The position numbers and the translations under genes are program-made. This document shows positions 9,024 to 17,013 of a stretch of DNA of 64,000 bases, in pieces. Origin of the DNA: Corynebacterium urealyticum DSM 7109. GTDB taxonomy: Bacteria > Actinomycetota > Actinomycetes > Mycobacteriales > Mycobacteriaceae. The stretch covers positions 2,232,001-2,296,000 of the forward strand of contig NC_010545.1 of assembly GCF_000069945.1 (NCBI RefSeq), given 5' to 3'. The notes beneath the pieces are model-generated. The model searched no databases. It saw nothing but the letters and a program-made list of their open reading frames with translations, and was not told the origin of the DNA. Numbering within the stretch: position 1 is the first letter of the stretch; each line of letters starts with the position of its first letter.

Positions 9024-9095
9024 GGCGGTTTCCTACCCCGTAGGTTAAAAACCGCTCCAGTCCTTTAGCCGGGCGGCTATTTGTCATGCCCGGCT
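9015..9095 (+). promoter_or_regulatory. erm(X) attenuator region
   Basis: GCGGTT at 9025-9030 can pair either with AACCGC at 9015-9020 (end of the leader ORF) or with AACCGC at 9050-9055. A CCTAC/GTAGG stem lies at 9032-9044 and an AGCCGGGC/GCCCGGCT stem at 9067-9095. These mutually exclusive pairings fit ribosome-stalling control of the methylase. The methylase ribosome site AAGGAG is at 9109-9114, outside the last stem, so the exact mechanism (translational or transcriptional) is open. Confidence 0.6.
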
Positions 9096-9122
9096 CCCTT
9101 TCAAATCCAAGGAGCACACCTG

Positions 9123-9977
9123 ATGTCTGCATACGGACACGGCCGTCACGAGCATGGCCAAAATTTTCTCACCAACCACAAGATCATCAACTCCATCATC
9201 GACCTTGTGAAACAAACCTCCGGCCCCATCATTGAGATCGGACCAGGAAGCGGTGCCCTCACTCACCCGATGGCCCACTTGGGGAGGGCGATAACGGCAG
9301 TTGAAGTGGACGCAAAACTAGCTGCCAAAATCACACAAGAAACCTCCTCGGCGGCGGTCGAAGTGGTCCATGATGATTTCCTTAACTTCCGGTTACCCGC
9401 CACTCCCTGCGTCATTGTGGGAAACATTCCCTTTCACCTCACCACTGCCATTCTTCGAAAGTTGCTGCATGCGCCAGCATGGACTGACGCTGTACTCCTC
9501 ATGCAGTGGGAAGTCGCTCGCCGCCGGGCCGGGGTAGGCGCAAGCACGATGATGACGGCTCAGTGGTCCCCATGGTTCACATTTCACCTGGGTTCTCGGG
9601 TACCAAGGTCTGCTTTCCGGCCACAGCCAAACGTTGACGGGGGGATCTTAGTGATCCGCCGGGTGGGTGACCCGAAGATTCCGATAGAGCAGCGCAAAGC
9701 CTTTCAGGCGATGGTGCACACCGTTTTCACTGCCCGGGGACGCGGGATAGGGGAAATTCTCCGAAGGGCAGGGTTGTTTTCATCACGTTCAGAAACACAA
9801 TCATGGTTGCGCTCGCGAGGAATCGACCCCGCGACCCTACCTCCCAGATTGCACACCAACGACTGGATCGATCTCTTCCAGGTGACTGGTTCCTCTCTAC
9901 CTCACCATCGACCCATTTCACCATCGGGAAGTAGTCAACGACCTCCTCAACGGAAAAACCGAAGCCGGCGGCGTTAA
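9123..9977 (+). CDS. erm(X): 23S rRNA adenine N6-methyltransferase Erm(X)
   Basis: Methylates A2058 (E. coli numbering) of 23S rRNA and gives resistance to macrolides, lincosamides and streptogramin B. 284 residues, the length known for Erm(X). Seen: GQNFLTNHKII, the SAM-binding EIGPGSGALTHP, acidic VHDDFLNF and the catalytic NIPFHLTT motif, then a basic, Arg/Lys-rich C-terminus. Start ATG 9123 has AAGGAG 8 nt upstream; an in-frame ATG at 9081 would lie inside the attenuator stem and is rejected. Expression is likely inducible through the leader at 8976-9023. Confidence 0.97.
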   Translation: MSAYGHGRHEHGQNFLTNHKIINSIIDLVKQTSGPIIEIGPGSGALTHPMAHLGRAITAVEVDAKLAAKITQETSSAAVEVVHDDFLNFRLPATPCVIVGNIPFHLTTAILRKLLHAPAWTDAVLLMQWEVARRRAGVGASTMMTAQWSPWFTFHLGSRVPRSAFRPQPNVDGGILVIRRVGDPKIPIEQRKAFQAMVHTVFTARGRGIGEILRRAGLFSSRSETQSWLRSRGIDPATLPPRLHTNDWIDLFQVTGSSLPHHRPISPSGSSQRPPQRKNRSRRR

Positions 9978-10014
9978 TCCCCACCAAAACCGAAATCCAC
10001 CAGTAGTACTAAAA

Positions 10015-10707
10015 GGGCTCTTCCGGTTTTAGAGTGCATTGATTAGTTCGCCGGGGGTTCGGGCGTGGCACAAGATATTGGGGTCCTTGGCTTTGTAGGA
10101 AAAAGGTATCTAATCCATCCGTACAAAACTAAGGACCTACTGTGCAGCCTAACGGAAATGTCATCGTCGATACCATCTGCCGCACCGCAAAACTAGGAAC
10201 TACTATCACCGGTGCCACAGAAAACGGTGACGTCACTGTTATTGAAGCCGAACCCGTCGAGCCGATCAATGAATGCCCTACCTGCGGGCAGCCTGGAGTA
10301 TTCCGCGACCACGTCATCCGCAGCCTGGTCGATCTGCCCATCGTCGGCCACCCAACAACTTCATGTGCGCCTTCCACGCTACCGGTGCACCAACAAGCGT
10401 TGCTTGCAGAAGATCTTCCGTGCTGGCCTTGCCTGCGCGCCCGACAATTCAAAGACCACGGACCAGGTGACCCACTGGATCCTGCAACGACTCTGCCTAA
10501 ATCGGATGAGCGTTGCCGCTGCACCCAAGTCATTAGGCCTGGGGTGGGATATGAAGTGTCCCAGGTTTTGTTCCGTTTGATGAAACCCGTTTTTGAAACA
10601 ACGTACGGAGCACAACGCACGCCGATGCCAAAGCTTCCGCAACATCGACTACCTCATCAAACCCACGACAGTGGGATTCACACCCTCAATCCCCACGCGT
10701 GCAATCT
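10015..10707 (+). mobile_element. ISL3-family element remnant inside Tn5432
   Basis: A left terminal sequence GGGCTCTTCCGGTTTTAG continuing AGTGC at 10015, typical of ISL3-family inverted repeats, precedes a damaged transposase gene. The right end is cut off by IS1249 at 10708. The remnant corresponds to the tnpCX part of Tn5432. Confidence 0.75.
10142..10707 (+). pseudogene. tnpCX: ISL3-family transposase remnant (tnpCX), frameshifted and internally deleted
   Basis: The GTG-started frame at 10142 reads the ISL3 N-terminal zinc-finger segment NECPTCGQPGVFRDHV and SLVDLPIVGHPT. At about 10350 the coding sense shifts to another frame, which continues RLPRYRCTNKRCLQKIF, CAPDNSKTTDQVTHW and SLGLGWD and ends at a stop at 10580. 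After that a short stretch in yet another frame reads SFRNIDYLIKPTTVGFTPSI, which resembles the C-terminal tail of ISL3 transposases. The whole catalytic middle is missing. It cannot make an active transposase. An AAGGA ribosome site precedes the start. Confidence 0.8.
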
Positions 10708-12092
10708 GGGTTAAGGGTCAAAAAGTGTGTCCGGAATCGCGGATTTTCACGGATTGACCTGTAGGTTTCCGGAAAGTATATGCTCCGGAAGCATATATCT
10801 AGCCCCCGACGGGAAATCCTCGGTGTGGCAGCCGTGATGTGCTATGCGCGGCGTGGTGTGGTGTCGCAATGTCGAAGAACCAACCACGCTGCCACTGCGG
10901 CGGTGAAATGAAACGCAACGGCACCACCAGCAAAGGCACCACCAGATGGCGCTGCAAACAATGCGGCGCCTCCAGCGTCAAACGTCGAAACGACATCACC
11001 AACGCGGCAGTGTTCACCCAGTTCATCGAGCATTGCACCACCGCAATATCACTCGACGACCTAGCCAAACGAAACGGTGTTAGCCGCGCCACCATGAAGC
11101 GGCGCTTCAAGTGGTGCTGGCTCGTTGATGTGCCTGACCCCACCGCCGGCCACCACAAGCGGATCTACGACCAGGTATTTCTCGATGGCACCTACACCGC
11201 CGGTGGCTGCCTGATCGTCGCGGCGACCATCGACCACGTGATCGCCTGGCACTGGTGCAAACACGAAACCACCCGCGACTACCAACTGCTGCTTGAACGC
11301 ATCGAAGCCCCACTCATCGCCGTCATCGACGGCGGCCAAGGCGCATACAGCGCAATCAAAAAGTGCTGGCCGACTACGAAAATTCAACGCTGCCTCGTCC
11401 ACGCCCAACGCGTGGTCCGCCGCTACACCACCACCAACCCACGCACCGATGCCGGGCGCACCATCTACCGACTTGCGCTGAAACTGACCCGGATCACCAC
11501 ACTGGATGAAGCCGCCGCGTGGGGTGTGCAACTGCACGAGTTTTCAACGATCTACCGGGAATGGATGAACGAGAAAACCATGATCAAAGACCCCAAAACA
11601 GGTGCATGGACCCGCGTGTGGACCCACCACAACGTGCGCAAGGCCTACAACAGCCTCAACCATCTTTGGCGGTCCGAGATGCTGTTTGTCTACCTCAACC
11701 CGCCAGCAGGAGTCCTTGCGCCCGAGCGGATCAAATCCACCACCAACAGCTTAGAAGGCGGCATCAACGCCCAGCTCAAACTGCTCGCCAGAACCCACCG
11801 CGGCAGATCAGGCGAACGACAACGCCGCATGCTGGATTGGTGGCTCTACTTAAAAACGGAACTGCCTGACGATCCAGTACGAATCGCCAGGCAGTCCGAC
11901 TGGGGCCAGGGCCAACTCGCCAAAGTATCCACCCTGACCCAAACCGAGAACCAAGCCGACCACGAAACAGGACGCCCAGCCCTCTACGACAACGCTATCG
12001 ACACCGACTACACCCACTCAATCGGCATTCAAAAAGGCCAAATCTAACCCCCGCGACACGCCGAGCCAGACACACATTTTGACCCTTAACCC
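10708..12092 (+). mobile_element. IS1249, right copy (1385 bp)
   Basis: Base-for-base the same as 7568-8952 wherever I compared them, in the same orientation, forming the right arm of Tn5432. It cuts the ISL3 remnant on its left and abuts the duplicated target GACACACA (12093-12100) on its right. Confidence 0.93.
10869..12047 (+). CDS. IS1249 transposase (right copy)
   Basis: 392 residues, identical to the protein of 7729-8907: zinc ribbon with CHCGG and CKQCG, DDE residues in FLDGTYTAGG, VIDGGQGAYS and NSLEGGINAQ. Identity of both arms suggests recent assembly or gene conversion and keeps the composite transposon mobile. The ATG at 10869 is chosen by the same reasoning as in the left copy. 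Confidence 0.94.
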   Translation: MSKNQPRCHCGGEMKRNGTTSKGTTRWRCKQCGASSVKRRNDITNAAVFTQFIEHCTTAISLDDLAKRNGVSRATMKRRFKWCWLVDVPDPTAGHHKRIYDQVFLDGTYTAGGCLIVAATIDHVIAWHWCKHETTRDYQLLLERIEAPLIAVIDGGQGAYSAIKKCWPTTKIQRCLVHAQRVVRRYTTTNPRTDAGRTIYRLALKLTRITTLDEAAAWGVQLHEFSTIYREWMNEKTMIKDPKTGAWTRVWTHHNVRKAYNSLNHLWRSEMLFVYLNPPAGVLAPERIKSTTNSLEGGINAQLKLLARTHRGRSGERQRRMLDWWLYLKTELPDDPVRIARQSDWGQGQLAKVSTLTQTENQADHETGRPALYDNAIDTDYTHSIGIQKGQI

Positions 12093-12143
12093 GACACACA
12101 TTTTGTCGTTTAACCCTCCGAGGCACCCCGCCTCAATAAAAAG

Positions 12144-12173
12144 AAACCCCAGGTAGCGAACTACCTGGGGTTT
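12144..12173 (-). terminator. intrinsic terminator after tRNA-Ser(GGA)
   Basis: AAACCCCAGGTAG (12144-12156) pairs with CTACCTGGGGTTT (12161-12173); on the minus strand the stem is followed by a T-rich run (TTTCTTTTTATT). It lies just downstream of the serine tRNA. Confidence 0.85.
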
Positions 12174-12181
12174 CCCAACTG

Positions 12182-12267
12182 CGGAGGATGAGGGATTTGA
12201 ACCCTCGAGGGGCGTGAGCCCCGCACGCGTTCCAGGCGTGTGACATAGGCCGCTAGTCGAATCCTCC
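12182..12267 (-). tRNA. tRNA-Ser (anticodon GGA)
   Basis: 86 nt. Acceptor GGAGGAT pairs with ATCCTCC; anticodon loop CTGGAAC gives anticodon GGA; a long variable arm (CGGGGCTCACGCCCC) marks a class II serine tRNA; T-arm GAGGGTTCAAATCCCTC. A -10-like TATAGT lies 7 nt upstream (12275-12280 on the minus strand). CCA is not encoded. Confidence 0.95.
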
Positions 12268-12487
12268 GCTGACTACTATACCCAGGGCCACCAAGCGCAC
12301 AAAATCCCCAGCGCTCGCAGCATTTTCCGGTCACGCGAGGGATGGCCCCGAAAGCGCTATGAGGTCGGTCCAGTCAGACCAGCCTCTAACCCCACGGGGC
12401 CAACCCGACACCGTCACGCCCCCACACCAACGCCCGCACAGATGCGAGCGTTGGCCAGGGCCGTGGCGATGCGTTATGCTTTAGGCG

Positions 12488-12572
12488 GATTCCGCGTGGC
12501 GTGCATCTTGTGAACTCCCCCAGGGCAGGAATGCAGCAAGGGTCAACGAGCTCTCACGGGTGCGCGGGGTCC
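12488..12572 (+). ncRNA. ffs: signal recognition particle RNA, small type
   Basis: Contains the conserved apical domain CCCCCAGGGCAGGAATGCAGCAAGGG, the FtsY/Ffh-binding GNAR-type hairpin, closed by the long stem GGATTCCGCG (12488) with CGCGGGGTCC (ending 12572), and followed by a T-rich stretch CCTTTTATTTT. A promoter is visible: -35 TTGGCC (12451-12456), -10 TATGCT (12475-12480), 18 bp apart. Linked to dnaX in other actinobacteria too. Confidence 0.93.
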
Positions 12573-13028
12573 TTTTATTTTGCCCAAAAACTTCGCCGCT
12601 ACCTGCCAGCCTGCTGATCGCGCGCCCGTTCCGCACGCACGGACGCCACCATCAGGCCCACGAAATTCAGCCCGATCAGGCAACCAACGAGCAGGAAGAC
12701 CAAGCCCGCAGCCCACAGTCCCGAGGAATCACCGGCGGCAGCCCACAAGGACCACGCGAGCGAGAACCCCGCGGTGAAACCCAGCACAACGCCCAGCGCG
12801 CCGGCGAAAAGCCAGCGGGTCCGCAGCGAAAGCATCACCACCGCAAACACCGCGCCGGCACCGCACGCGACCACTTGCCAATCGGCATAGGGGCCACCCA
12901 TTGGCAGGCCTAGCTGGTCAGGGGTCCAGCTGAGGAAAAGAACCCAGACCACGAGCCCGGCAAAGAACGCCCGCACCCCAGCGCGGGGTTAAGTAAAGAA
13001 AAGTGTGTCTTTTCCGGGCGTGTTGCGG

Positions 13029-14213
13029 TTATTTGATCCAGCCTTTTTGGATGCCGAGGTTGTGTTGGTAGCTGGTGTCGATGGCGGTGTCGTATTCTGC
13101 TGGTGCACCGATGTCATTGGTAGTGGCTGTGGTGTCGTGGGTGATCAGGTCTGTTGCTGTGGAAAGTGCGTCTTGACCCCATCGTTGGTCCCTGGCGATC
13201 TTGACCGGATCGTCAGGGACTTCTGTATGTAGATACAGCCACCAATCCATCACTGTGCGTTGATGCGGTAGTGATAGTCCGCGGTGTCTGCGCGCTAGTT
13301 CTTTTATGGGGGCGTTGATGCCACCTTCGAGGCTGTTTGTTGTTGCTGCAAGGTTGTCGGGGTCGATGGTTGTTGGTGGGGGTTGCAGGTAGGTAAACAG
13401 CAGGTCTCTGCGGTGCAGAGATAGCAATGATTGATAGGCCGCTCGGACGCGTTGGTGGGTGTAGACCTTGGTGTAGGCGCCGGTAACGGGGTCTTTGATG
13501 GTGGTTTTCTCGTTCATCCATTCCCGGTAGGTGTGGTCGAATTCGTGCAGGTGGGCGACCCATGTGGATGCTTGGTCAAGGTCGGTGATGCGAGTGAGTT
13601 TCAGGGCTAGGCGGTAGAGGGTTTTGCCGGCATCGGTGCGGGGGTTGCTGGTGGTGTGGCGGCGGACTGTTCGTTGGGCGTGGACGAGGCAGCGTTGGAT
13701 GCGTGTTGTTGGCCAGCAGTGGTGGATGGCTGATTGGGCACCTTGTCCGCCGTCTGTGACTGCGATTAGTGGTGCGGCAATGGGGCGTAGGAGTTCGGTG
13801 TAGGCGGCGGTGGTTTCGTGTCTGGCCCAGGTCCAGTTGATGACGTGGGTTTTACTGGCTGCGATCAGGAGGCATCCGGACTTTAGATAGGTCGCGTCGA
13901 GGAAGATTTGGTCATGGATGCGGAATGAGTCGATGGTGGGTGTGGGGATGATCCACCAGCACCATCGGAATCGGTGGTGCATGGTTTGCCTGGTTACGCC
14001 ATGGTGTGCGGCGAAGGTGGTTAGAGATTGGGTGCCGGTGGCCCATTGGATGAACAAAGCCATGGTGGCGGTGTTTTTGTTGTGGGTTTGGGTGTTGCGG
14101 GTAAAGGAGTGTCCGCAGTGGGTGCAGCGCCAACGGGTGGTTGATTTGCTGGTGGTGCCGTTTTTCTTTGTGTTGTTGCCGCATAGTGGGCAGCTGGGGC
14201 GGTTGGTGGTCAT
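13029..14213 (-). CDS. IS1249-group transposase (IS-A copy 2)
   Basis: 394 residues identical to the product of 4954-6138 (zinc ribbon CPLCG/CTHCG; DDE in FLDATYL, VTDGGQGA, NSLEGGIN). The coding region is whole, but IS-X copy 2 lies 119 bp upstream of its start, separating it from the terminal repeat and whatever promoter lay there. It may now depend on read-through or on an outward promoter of IS-X. Confidence 0.93.
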   Translation of the reverse strand: MTTNRPSCPLCGNNTKKNGTTSKSTTRWRCTHCGHSFTRNTQTHNKNTATMALFIQWATGTQSLTTFAAHHGVTRQTMHHRFRWCWWIIPTPTIDSFRIHDQIFLDATYLKSGCLLIAASKTHVINWTWARHETTAAYTELLRPIAAPLIAVTDGGQGAQSAIHHCWPTTRIQRCLVHAQRTVRRHTTSNPRTDAGKTLYRLALKLTRITDLDQASTWVAHLHEFDHTYREWMNEKTTIKDPVTGAYTKVYTHQRVRAAYQSLLSLHRRDLLFTYLQPPPTTIDPDNLAATTNSLEGGINAPIKELARRHRGLSLPHQRTVMDWWLYLHTEVPDDPVKIARDQRWGQDALSTATDLITHDTTATTNDIGAPAEYDTAIDTSYQHNLGIQKGWIK

Positions 14214-14332
14214 CCTTTAATCCAACCGGTGTGCGGTTAGCACAAATGTGGCCGGAGGTGCGGGATGGTGTGGGTAATAGCTTTCGGGGAGCTATTCTTT
14301 GGTGATTTGTGGTGTGTGGTCTGGGGTTATGG

Positions 14333-15773
14333 GAGAGTGTCCGATTGTTTGTGTGCGGGGGCTTGGTTTACAAGTAGTCCGCGAATCGGTCGGGGTAAGC
14401 CACGGCTAGTTGGTTGATGGCTTGTTTCCACCCGGTGGCTTTCGCTCCTTCAATATAGCCATTGCATTCGATGTCGCGCTTCGCTTTTTTCGCTCGCTGG
14501 GCAGCGCGCTTGTCTTCGATGTTGCAGATCATCAGCCACAGCGTTTTCAGCGCCGCGGTGTCGTTCGGGAATTGCCCGCGGTTACGGGTAGCTTTACGCA
14601 GTTCAGCGTTGAGCGATTCGATCGAATTCGTGGTGTAGAGCACCCGGCGGGCCGCTGGCGGGAACTGTAAAAACGGCACGAACCGGTCCCAGGCGTCGCG
14701 CCAGACTTTGACCGATTGCGGGTATCTCTGGCCCAGTTCACTGGCCTGGAACGCGTCCAGGCTGGCACGTGCGGTGTCCTCGTTGGCGGCCGTGTAGACC
14801 TCACGTAGCGCACGGGAGACAGATTTGCGGTCCTGATGCGACACCCACCGGTTCGAAGCCCGAATCAGGTGCACAATGCAGGTTTGCACCATGGAATTCG
14901 GCCAGGTTGCCTCGACAGCTTCCGGCAAGCCTTTCAGCCCGTCGCAGCACACGATGAACACGTCCTGGACGCCACGGTTGGCCAGATCCGCGCACACCGA
15001 TGCCCAGAATGCAGCGCCTTCATTATCGGCAATCCACAATCCCAGGATGTGCTTGATGCCGTCCATGTCGACACCAACCGCCATGTAGCAGGCCTTATTG
15101 ACCACGCGGTGACCGTCACGGATTTTCACGCGTAGCGCGTCGAGGAAGATCACCGGGTAAAACTCGTCGAGCTGGCGGTTTTGCCAGATCATGACCTCGT
15201 CTAACACCGCATCGGTGATCGTGCTGATCGTATCTGGGCTCATATCCACCCCGAGCGTGGTCGCGAGGTGATGCTGAATATCGCGCACTGTCATCCCACC
15301 GGCGTATAGCGAGACGATCATGTCGTCGAGCTCTGTGAGCCGCCGTGCGCCCTTGGGCACCATCTTCGGAGTAAACGTGCCGGCACGATCCCTGGGCACG
15401 GTCACTTCCACCGCGCCGTAGCCAGAATTGACGGTCTTGGTGTACGACCCGTTGCGGTGATTGCCGCCGTGCACGGGTTCAACCTGGGCTTTGGACTTGC
15501 GGTCGGAGTGGCTATAGCCCAAATGCGCATCCATCTCCGCCTGCAGACCAGCGTTGATTGATGCCTGCAGCAGGCCTTTGACCAGGTCGCTTGCATCATC
15601 AGCGGAGGTCGACAGCTCGCTGATCAGGCTAGCCAGCTCAGGATTTTCCATCAGCTTCTCGCTGATCTCGTTGACCCTCGCCGGGTCATGGCCTTTCTTC
15701 GGTGACACAGTAGTCATTATCGGTGACACTCCTTCTCGATCAGAGCCTCACACACAAACTTCCTGACACCCTC
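14333..15773 (-). mobile_element. IS-X copy 2, IS256-family insertion sequence (1441 bp)
   Basis: Same length, orientation and ends as 3321-4761. An 8-bp target duplication GGTTATGG lies at 14325-14332 and 15774-15781; in IS-A copy 1 the same target occurs once (as CCATAACC at 4828-4835 on the plus strand), which proves that it jumped into IS-A. Confidence 0.95.
14368..15717 (-). CDS. IS256-family transposase (IS-X copy 2)
   Basis: 449 residues, nearly identical to the product of 3356-4705; the visible changes are Glu to Asp in the DDASELVKG segment and Ser to Asn in TVSSGYG. Catalytic segments FLDALRVKIRDG, CDGLKG and NAELRKATRNRGQ are intact. ATG 15717 is taken as start for the same reason as in copy 1 (ribosome site AAGGAG 11 nt upstream). 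Confidence 0.95.
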   Translation of the reverse strand: MTTVSPKKGHDPARVNEISEKLMENPELASLISELSTSADDASDLVKGLLQASINAGLQAEMDAHLGYSHSDRKSKAQVEPVHGGNHRNGSYTKTVNSGYGAVEVTVPRDRAGTFTPKMVPKGARRLTELDDMIVSLYAGGMTVRDIQHHLATTLGVDMSPDTISTITDAVLDEVMIWQNRQLDEFYPVIFLDALRVKIRDGHRVVNKACYMAVGVDMDGIKHILGLWIADNEGAAFWASVCADLANRGVQDVFIVCCDGLKGLPEAVEATWPNSMVQTCIVHLIRASNRWVSHQDRKSVSRALREVYTAANEDTARASLDAFQASELGQRYPQSVKVWRDAWDRFVPFLQFPPAARRVLYTTNSIESLNAELRKATRNRGQFPNDTAALKTLWLMICNIEDKRAAQRAKKAKRDIECNGYIEGAKATGWKQAINQLAVAYPDRFADYL

Positions 15774-16125
15774 GGTTATGGTGGCATGCGGACACACTTT
15801 TCTTTACTTAACCCCCAGCGCGCGCCGTGCCAAGCAGCTTCCACCAATCGCCACTCGCTACCACGTCCTGCCCGTTCTTCTGCTCACGGCGTTGCACAAG
15901 CCAGGTCGCGAGCAACTGCAGACCGAGGGGAAGTGGCCCGACAATGACGTACACCAGCAGTACGCCAAGCACGAGATTGATAACTGAACTCATAGAGCAA
16001 TTTTACCGCCAAAAGCTCTCCCCGCCGCACTCGCGGCCGCGTGATGAAGAACACCTCCGGGCCCCTCTCCACGCAGCTTCCGCAATCCCCCGCGCAGCAC
16101 CGCACCCGTGGGTTAGCGTGATCCC

Positions 16126-17013
16126 ATGACAGCCCGCACTGAACACTCTTCCGCCACGACCGCCCAGGAAGCCTCCGCCCGGAACGAGGGCCCCGCCTCC
16201 CGCCACGGCGAGGTCACGTTGAACGTCGAGGACGGCATCGCCTACGTCACCCTTCGCCGTCCCGGCAAGCTGAACTCCCTCACCCTGTCCGTTCTCGACG
16301 ACCTGGTCGCCACCGCGCACAGAATCCGCCGCGACCGCACGATCCGGGCCGTCATTCTCGCAGGTGAGGACCACAACTTCACCGCGGGCCTGGACTTCGG
16401 CTCCGCGTTGAAGACCCCCGCTGGCATCGCTAAGGCCTTCGTTCCCCGGCCGTGGCGCGGCACCAATACTTTCCAGGAGGCGTGCTGGGCTTTCCGACGC
16501 CTGCCCGTGCCCGTCATCGCGGCAGTCGAGGGCTTCTGCTTCGGCGGTGGGGTACAGCTCGTCGCGGCCGCGGATTACCGCTTCACCACCGCGGACGCCC
16601 AGTGGTCCGTGCTGGAGGCCAAGTGGGGCCTGATCCCGGACATGTCGGGGATCTTCTCCCTCAAGCAGCTACTGCCCATCGATACCGCGAAGCGCCTGAC
16701 CATGACCGGCGAGGTGTTCGACGGCACCCGCGCCGTCGAGCTGGGGCTCGCCTCCGAGGTCGCGGAGGACCCTGCCGGGGCCGCCCGCGCCCTCGCCGAG
16801 GAGCTGGCAACCCGCTCCCCGGATTCGGTGGCCTACGCCAAGCGCATCATCGACGAGACCTGGACCGCCGGCCCGCGCCGCACCTTCTTCATGGAGCGCG
16901 CCCGCCAGGCCCGCCTGCTGGTCGCCAAGAACACCAAGATCGCGCAGAAGGCTGCAGCCAAGGCGCGCGGCGCGGTTGTGGACGCTCGCTTCAAGCCCCG
17001 CGAGGTCCGCTAG
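16126..17013 (+). CDS. echA: enoyl-CoA hydratase/isomerase family protein
   Basis: Crotonase-fold enzyme acting on acyl-CoA thioesters, probably in fatty-acid or related degradation. 295 residues: about 30 residues of disordered N-terminus, then [11 protein letters not shown], the oxyanion-hole segments [11 protein letters not shown] and [14 protein letters not shown], and GLIPDMSG with an Asp where hydratases have a catalytic Glu; this Asp is typical of dienoyl-CoA isomerase-like members, so hydration is not assured. The C-terminal helical trimerisation part is complete. A TAGCGT box ends 6 nt before the ATG, suggesting a leaderless mRNA. Its stop codon overlaps that of gluQ in the palindrome CTAG. 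Confidence 0.9.
   Translation: MTARTEHSSATTAQEASARNEGPASRHGEVTLNVEDGIAYVTLRRPGKLNSLTLSVLDDLVATAHRIRRDRTIRAVILAGEDHNFTAGLDFGSALKTPAGIAKAFVPRPWRGTNTFQEACWAFRRLPVPVIAAVEGFCFGGGVQLVAAADYRFTTADAQWSVLEAKWGLIPDMSGIFSLKQLLPIDTAKRLTMTGEVFDGTRAVELGLASEVAEDPAGAARALAEELATRSPDSVAYAKRIIDETWTAGPRRTFFMERARQARLLVAKNTKIAQKAAAKARGAVVDARFKPREVR

Larger units (their letters stand above)
7568..12092 (+). mobile_element. Tn5432-type composite transposon carrying erm(X)
   Basis: Two identical IS1249 copies in direct orientation (7568-8952 and 10708-12092) bracket erm(X) and a remnant of an ISL3-family element. The whole unit is 4525 bp and is flanked by an 8-bp target duplication GACACACA (7560-7567 and 12093-12100), proving it moved as one unit. 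Gene content and order (IS1249, ermCX, tnpCX, IS1249) and the 1385-bp IS length match Tn5432, described from a C. xerosis resistance plasmid. It is widespread among resistant corynebacteria. The identification is from memory of the published structure, not from a database match. Confidence 0.95.
6201..12116 (+). mobile_element. IS-B, IS1249-like insertion sequence split by Tn5432
   Basis: The left end at 6201 (GGGTTAAACGACAAAATG, then TGTGTCC) has a perfect 24-bp inverted partner only if the sequence is joined across Tn5432: ...GTCAGACACACA ending at 7567 continues as TTTTGTCGTTTAACCC at 12101-12116. Without Tn5432 the element is about 1383 bp. Flanks share only the 5-bp direct repeat TCCGA (6196-6200 and 12117-12121) rather than the 8 bp seen at the neighbouring elements. 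Its left end directly abuts the target duplication of IS-A. Confidence 0.9.
12986..15814 (-). mobile_element. IS-A copy 2, interrupted by IS-X copy 2
   Basis: Same terminal sequences as IS-A copy 1, in the opposite orientation, with an 8-bp target duplication CCAGCGCG at 12978-12985 and 15815-15822. The sequence between the promoter-side end (15782-15814) and the rest (12986-14332) is split by IS-X copy 2. Without it the element is 1380 bp and lacks the 11-bp terminal duplication found in copy 1. Confidence 0.93.
12599..15993 (-). pseudogene. integral membrane protein gene disrupted by IS-A copy 2 (and IS-X copy 2)
   Basis: The 5' part runs from ATG 15993 to the target duplication at 15815 and reads MSSVINLVLGVLLVYVIV...GDWWKLLGTARA. 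The 3' part runs from 12977 down to a stop at 12599 and reads RAFFAGLVVWVLFLSW... with three or four hydrophobic helices. Removing the IS block and one copy of the 8-bp duplication CCAGCGCG restores one continuous frame (LLGTARAGVRAFFAG) of about 185 residues. The intact protein was a small polytopic membrane protein of unknown role, transcribed away from echA. The insertion after residue 59 should abolish it. Confidence 0.85.

Noticed and set aside
8952..10707. Possible direct target duplication at the inner ends of the two IS1249 copies
   Set aside because: Inner flanks TTTAAATG and TGCAATCT do not match; only the outer GACACACA repeat is real, as expected for a composite unit.
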